From: Desulfobacterales bacterium
GTDB lineage: Bacteria > Desulfobacterota > Desulfobacteria > Desulfobacterales > C00003060
DNA: 49,324 nucleotides
Reading direction: 5' to 3'
Assembly: GCA_030616475.1 (NCBI GenBank)
Contig: JAUWXF010000008.1
Coordinates: 1 to 49,324 of the forward strand
Shown: piece by piece, positions 45,421 through 49,324 of the stretch
Numbering within the stretch: position 1 is the stretch's first letter
Layout: each line of letters opens with the position of its first letter
Program-made: the position numbers and the translations under genes
Notes under the pieces: model-generated
What the model was told of the DNA's origin: nothing
What the model saw: only the letters and a program-made list of their open reading frames with translations
Database searches by the model: none

Positions 45421-45697
45421 CAGACCTTTGAAAAACGTTCAATATTGTTCTAATTCAAGGACAATTCCACAGGACAACGGAATCGGACAGGTGTCAAGCT
45501 GCCCGCAACGGCTAGGGGCATCAATGCCCCCAGTCAACGCGAAGATTTTAACTGGCCCAGTAAAATATAATTGGCATTTCACGGGAGAGGCAGGAATACA
45601 CTGAATATGTCGAGGATAGCGCTGGTGCTTCACTTCGTGCAAGATTTGAGCCTGACGAAGAAATTGGGAGAAAGGGGACGTCTTTTTAAAGGTCTCG
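45421..45697. mobile_element. MITE-like element, AGACCTTTGAAAAACG family, copy B
   Basis: Imperfect terminal inverted repeats: AGACCTTTGAAAAACG (45422-45437) and CGTCTTTTTAAAGGTCTCG (45679-45697). Interior blocks shared with copy A include AGGAATACA, TGCTTCACT and GAGCCTGACG. It begins just upstream of the ribosome-binding site of the asparagine-synthase-like gene, so it has replaced or become that gene's leader. No protein is encoded. Confidence 0.7.
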
Positions 45698-45819
45698 TTT
45701 CAATGTAAATTGGTACTTGAGGAAAGCATGCTGAATATTTTGTGTCGAACGATCTGTTTGAGGTAATAGCACCATTGAAAGCAGTTTAAAGGCCGTCAAT
45801 TTCCATAGCGGTCAAGTAG

Positions 45820-47043
45820 TTAAAAGACGCGCCCAAATAGATCTTCCTTAGCGGCGCGATTGGCTTGAGCGTATACCTCATCCAAGGGACGCAAGGCGGT
45901 ATTATGATCATACTTTTTTTCCACCAACTTTCGCCCGTTGGTGGACAATTGTGTACCGAGTGCGCGGTCGTTTAGCACCCGAAGCACTTGAGCAGCGAAC
46001 GCATCAGGCGTGTCGCCGATTAGGATGTCCTTACCAGGGCTCACATCAATACCTTCATAACCCAACCTAGTAGACACGATTGGAATACCCGCAGCCAGAG
46101 CATTGAGAATTTTTACCCTCATCCCGCCTCCAGCCAACAACGGCACAACCATTACAGCAGCCCGCTCCTGATAGCTTTTTGGATCTTCCACATATCCGGT
46201 GACATTTACCCCCAGACCGGCGTTGTTGAGGGCAAGTAATTCGCGTGGGGGCTTGGCGCCAACCACGTCAAACTGCACATCGGGTCGCTGCTGCCGGATG
46301 ATTGGATACACCCGATTGACGAACCACTTCACTGCGTCAATGTTGGGTGGCCAGTACATGGTGCCCATGTGCAGGATGTATGGGCCTGTCGTGCGCTCTA
46401 TTACAGTAGCCTCGTCGGTATTCACGGCTATCGGAACGACGCGGATGCCCAACGGATGGCCGGCGGCCTCCTCCAGTGCGGCTCTGTCCTTCTCGCTAAC
46501 TGCCAGAACTGCGTCGAACTCACGGCAAATGTGGCCCTCGTACCGCTTCAGCAACCGCCAATCCCGGCCCAGCAGCCACTTTTTGGGACCAGGTTTCATC
46601 GTTTCCCACAGCCGCTGATAGAGCACCCACAGCGCATTGTGGGCATCCAGTACGCGAAACGAATGCGGCATACGTTCAGCGTATTGGGCCATGTTGAGCT
46701 GATCGGCGTGGACCAAGTCGAAGTGCTGTTCAGTCGCCAGGCGGTCCATCAGACGCCACATCGGCCGCCGGTTGTCACGAACCATCATCCAGGGCTGCCC
46801 GGTGAGCAGGCTGCGGACCATCGCCAGGCCATCCCGCACGACACCCCGCTCTATCGGCACGGTGTGAACGGCCTGACAGTAGCTCCGCAGGTGCGCCACA
46901 TCCGCCAACTGGTCACACCGCACGAACGAGGCTAGCGTTACTTCGTGGCGCTCACACAGGTACCTGAACACGTTCCAAGTCTTCACCTTGGGCCCGCAAT
47001 CGGGCGGATAAGGCAAAACCTGGGTGAGAAGGAGGACATTCAC
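45820..47043 (-). CDS. GT4 sugar transferase, Stp1-like (PEP-CTERM/EpsH1-associated type)
   Basis: 407 residues from a GTG at 47041-47043, which overlaps the upstream stop (GTGA) and has AGAGGG 9 bases before it; the frame open to 47106 would overlap the previous gene by 67 bases. VNVLLLTQVLPYPPDCGPKV starts a GT-B fold; YILHMGTMYWPPNIDAVKWF, RELLALNNAGLGVNVTGYVE and MVVPLLAGGGMRVKILNALA, then GIPIVSTRLGYEGIDV, follow. This layout matches the Stp1 group named for PEP-CTERM/EpsH1 exopolysaccharide loci, although no exosortase is in this window. It is a GC-rich gene coupled to the GT2 gene before it. Confidence 0.85.
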   Translation of the reverse strand: MNVLLLTQVLPYPPDCGPKVKTWNVFRYLCERHEVTLASFVRCDQLADVAHLRSYCQAVHTVPIERGVVRDGLAMVRSLLTGQPWMMVRDNRRPMWRLMDRLATEQHFDLVHADQLNMAQYAERMPHSFRVLDAHNALWVLYQRLWETMKPGPKKWLLGRDWRLLKRYEGHICREFDAVLAVSEKDRAALEEAAGHPLGIRVVPIAVNTDEATVIERTTGPYILHMGTMYWPPNIDAVKWFVNRVYPIIRQQRPDVQFDVVGAKPPRELLALNNAGLGVNVTGYVEDPKSYQERAAVMVVPLLAGGGMRVKILNALAAGIPIVSTRLGYEGIDVSPGKDILIGDTPDAFAAQVLRVLNDRALGTQLSTNGRKLVEKKYDHNTALRPLDEVYAQANRAAKEDLFGRVF

Positions 47044-47981
47044 GTGACGATTCCCTCTTTGACCGGTGAGTCTATGTTGGTCAGCGCCAGGCGTAATTCG
47101 TGCCAACTAGTGACGGTTCTTCCTCTGCGCCCTTGGGTAACGATTCTAAGCAGTCTATGAATGAGCATCTTAGGTAAGGTCATCGCGTAAATAAAAGCCT
47201 TCAAGCAGAATGCAGTCGGCCTGCCATAATGCTTGCGGAAAAAATATACACGACTGCGATAGAGTTCGGCCTCCATACGTCCGCGTCGCCTCTTGCTGCT
47301 CTGTCCACCGTAGTGAATGATGGGGACTTGGGGGATGTACCACACCTCCCACCCGGCCTGGTGGAACCGATAGCACCAGTCCACATCCTCAGCGTACATG
47401 AAAATACGCTCGTCCAGCCCACCGATCTGAGCCACAGCCTCACGACGGGCCAGCAGACAAGCACCTTCCACATAGCCCTTGATTTTCTGAGCGCCTTTTT
47501 CAGTCTGTGGTCCACAACTGGGAAAGGATGGCCGGATCAGGCGTCTTCCCAATGTGCTGAGTATGAGAAACTCTCGCCACAGTGTGGGAAAAGGTGTGTA
47601 TGATGCTTGAAAAGTCCCATCGGGATTAAGCAGCCGCACACCAGCAATCCCGATGTTGGGGTGTTTATCCATAAATCGGACTATGTTGTTCAGCGAGCTG
47701 GCCAACACCTGCGTATCGCTGTTGAGCAAAAGCACATAACGTCCGTGGCAGTGCTCGATGGACTGGTTGTTCGCACGAACAAAACCCACGTTCTCCGTGT
47801 TTTCGATAAGTCGAACTTCGGGGAACGAGCGGCCCACCATCTGGGCACTGCCGTCGGTAGATGCGTTATCCACCACAAAGATCTCAAAGTCTAGCCGCTC
47901 CACTGTTCGGTATACCGAATGTAGACATTGCGCCAGCAGGTCGCGGGTGTTCCAATTCACGATGATAATAGAGACGTCCAT
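47040..47981 (-). CDS. GT2 glycosyltransferase (rhamnosyltransferase-like)
   Basis: A 313-residue protein with a GT-A fold: VSIIIVNWNTRDLLAQCLHS, VVDNASTDGSAQMVGR, LIENTENVGFVRANNQSIEH and LLLNSDTQVLASSLNNIVRF with the DxD-like NSDT, then EGACLLARREAVAQIGGLDE and EDVDWCYRFHQAGWEVWYIP, the acceptor-site ED. This signature is typical of rhamnosyl- and related transferases. No strong ribosome-binding site is seen at this ATG. Its stop overlaps the next gene's GTG. Confidence 0.88.
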   Translation of the reverse strand: MDVSIIIVNWNTRDLLAQCLHSVYRTVERLDFEIFVVDNASTDGSAQMVGRSFPEVRLIENTENVGFVRANNQSIEHCHGRYVLLLNSDTQVLASSLNNIVRFMDKHPNIGIAGVRLLNPDGTFQASYTPFPTLWREFLILSTLGRRLIRPSFPSCGPQTEKGAQKIKGYVEGACLLARREAVAQIGGLDERIFMYAEDVDWCYRFHQAGWEVWYIPQVPIIHYGGQSSKRRRGRMEAELYRSRVYFFRKHYGRPTAFCLKAFIYAMTLPKMLIHRLLRIVTQGRRGRTVTSWHELRLALTNIDSPVKEGIVT

Positions 47982-48037
47982 GTTTGAGCTATAGGAGCTA
48001 GAAGGTAGGAGTCAGGAGTCAGAAGAGAAGATACACA

Positions 48038-48970
48038 TCATCCTTCTTGGCTCAGTTGATCAATGGAACACCGGCCCCAACGGCCCCGGACTGCATCCAC
48101 AATAGCCCGGAGCATCATTTCGCGGTGTAACTTCTTGCCGCGCCATTTGGGCCGCAGGCCCCAGCTAACCAGCGTACGCAGGTATTCGGCCAAGAGGGTA
48201 TTCAGCCAAGCCAGTGGACCTGCACCGGTGGCCTTAAGAAACAGCAGCCGGTTGCGGGTCATATAGTAATGTACTAACGGTGAATTCTCGCGAGCATCAA
48301 GGGGGATTTTGTGCCAGACTTTAGCATTGGGCACGTTCACGATCATGAAACCCGACCGCCTTGCCCGCACGCACCATTCAACTTCCTCAAAGTAGGCAAA
48401 AAAGCGCTCATCTAACATGTCCACCTGCTGGAGGACAGCGACTTTCACCAACATGGCACATCCTGTGACAAAATCGACATGCCTATAATCCTCGCCGAAC
48501 TGCCCGGTGTCAAGCTCGTTAAGGCCCATCATCCAGGTTCGACCCCGCCAGTCAAGCCTGCCCCCTGCCGACCATACAATCCGGGGTTCTTCATAGTAGT
48601 AAATAATCGGTCCCGCAACACCTATCCTGGAGTCCGATTCAGTGGTTGCCACCAAGAGACGCAGGAAGTCCGGCGCCACCTCGGTGTCGTTGTTAAGCAG
48701 TAGCACGTAGTCTGCCCCATTCTCAAACGCCCGACGCATCCCAATGTTGTTCCCGCCGGCAAAACCCAGGTTTTCACCATTCTCCATGAGGGTGACTTCC
48801 GGGAATCGCTTTCGAATGAAGACTGGCGATCCATCAGCAGAGCCGTTGTCCACCACCACGACCCTATAGGCCGGATAATCTATGCGCTTCAGCGACTGCA
48901 AACATTGCAACGTATCTGTCAGACCATTCCAGTTGAGGACAATGATATCCACCCATGGCATTTTCGGCAT
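48038..48970 (-). CDS. GT2 glycosyltransferase (rhamnosyltransferase-like)
   Basis: A 310-residue protein; AAGGG lies 7 bases before the ATG. The GT-A core has DIIVLNWNGLTDTLQCLQSL, VVDNGSADGSPVF, LGFAGGNNIGMRRAFENGAD and LLLNNDTEVAPDFLRLL, then GCAMLVKVAVLQQVDMLDER and FEEVEWCVRARRSGFMIVN. It is a paralogue-level relative of the next gene, 56 bases away, and probably adds a different residue of the same repeat unit. It is the first gene of the minus-strand cluster within the window, and the cluster may start beyond the window edge. Confidence 0.88.
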   Translation of the reverse strand: MPKMPWVDIIVLNWNGLTDTLQCLQSLKRIDYPAYRVVVVDNGSADGSPVFIRKRFPEVTLMENGENLGFAGGNNIGMRRAFENGADYVLLLNNDTEVAPDFLRLLVATTESDSRIGVAGPIIYYYEEPRIVWSAGGRLDWRGRTWMMGLNELDTGQFGEDYRHVDFVTGCAMLVKVAVLQQVDMLDERFFAYFEEVEWCVRARRSGFMIVNVPNAKVWHKIPLDARENSPLVHYYMTRNRLLFLKATGAGPLAWLNTLLAEYLRTLVSWGLRPKWRGKKLHREMMLRAIVDAVRGRWGRCSIDQLSQEG

Positions 48971-49324
48971 TACTCAACCCTTCATGATTGTCTTGAAGTT
49001 ACTTGAGTCCGTTAATAATTGAATTGCTGTTTTTTCTGGCAGAAAATAAATTCGAAATACGAATACCCGCCTGCCAACGCCTGAGACAGCATTCAGCTTA
49101 TGTGCCGGCACCCGCCTGCCAACGCCACGGTCGCCGGACATCTGCAATGCCTGCACACACGGCAATGGCGGGCAGGTCTCTGGCAATGGCGGGCAGGTCG
49201 AAATTCGAAACAAATCCGAATATCAAATGTCCAAATGTTCTAAACATTACAGATTCAGGAATTCAGGCATTTAGTTAGTATGCCAACGCATCAATCCTTC
49301 AATTTCTCAATTTCTTTGTTTTGA
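48971..49324. repeat. Intergenic stretch with tandem GC-rich and AT-rich repeats
   Basis: ggcaatggcgggcaggtc occurs twice (about 49161-49198, period about 20) and cacccgcctgccaacgcc about twice upstream (around 49068-49123); the two motifs share the CCTGCC/GGCAGG core in opposite orientation. Then come iterations of the aaattcgaaacaaatcc type, as at 35697-35750. No coding sequence is recognisable. The cluster promoter may be here but is not clear. Confidence 0.55.

Noticed and set aside
46369-46935. 188-residue plus-strand open frame
   Set aside because: Antisense shadow of the Stp1-like gene; GC-rich coding regions often leave such frames open.
47044-47106. Upstream start of the Stp1-like protein
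   Set aside because: It would overlap the preceding GT2 gene by more than 60 bases; the GTG at 47043 overlaps the stop neatly and begins the conserved fold.
49060-49200. CRISPR array
   Set aside because: Only two copies of each short repeat, no regular spacers and no cas genes.

Overview
The window reads as chromosomal DNA of a diderm, probably anaerobic, environmental bacterium. A predicted outer-membrane beta-barrel protein, Tat-type signals, CFI-box C-terminal sorting tails and dispersed repeats starting AGACCTTTGAAAAACG suggest Desulfobacterota or a close relative. Several glycosyltransferases look more like Chloroflexi proteins to me, so this lineage call is inference. There is no rRNA or tRNA gene and no CRISPR array that I can see.

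Region 1 (1-8.2 kb) holds secreted proteins. Two convergent genes both end in a CFI-box-CTERM tail. They are followed by a HicB/HicA toxin-antitoxin pair, a frameshifted SGNH-like hydrolase gene, a DNRLRE-domain protein and a Tat-exported DUF362 protein. Region 2 (8.8-15.1 kb) is one 2092-residue secreted protein joining a PQQ-type beta-propeller, an all-helical domain, a Calx-beta-like domain, a CBM, a PKD domain, a DUF5060-like domain and a GH5-like glycosidase domain. Region 3 (15.1-17.3 kb) has no intact gene and is full of small inverted-repeat elements plus a degenerate IS3-like element.

Region 4 (17.3-49 kb) is a continuous minus-strand cell-surface polysaccharide cluster. In transcription order it has two GT2 enzymes, a Stp1-like GT4, an asparagine-synthase-like enzyme that has lost its N-terminal cysteine, three GT4 enzymes, a GT-C-like membrane protein, a methyltransferase, a LbH acyltransferase and a polyprenyl-phosphate-type GT2. 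Next come a membrane arylsulfotransferase, a four-gene cassette (alkaline-phosphatase-superfamily enzyme, ribbon-helix-helix-like protein, EMC3-like membrane protein, Tat-exported second phosphatase), a B12-binding radical SAM enzyme, an O-antigen ligase/polymerase, an outer-membrane barrel, a Wzx-type flippase, a CapA protein with a decayed GT4 fragment behind it, and a membrane sulfatase-like enzyme. Together they can plausibly build, flip, polymerise and decorate (acyl, methyl, amide, sulfo- or phospho-groups) a surface polysaccharide. I see no initiating sugar-phosphate transferase, Wza exporter or Wzc-type copolymerase here.

Base composition is mosaic. Single 60-base lines that I counted range from 25% GC in the sulfatase-like gene to 63% in capA, as expected if the cluster was assembled from several sources. 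The best candidates for something undescribed are the phosphatase/RHH/membrane-protein cassette, a membrane module shared by the sulfatase-like and arylsulfotransferase proteins, the giant propeller-glycosidase fusion, and the families of small mobile palindromes next to gene starts and ends.
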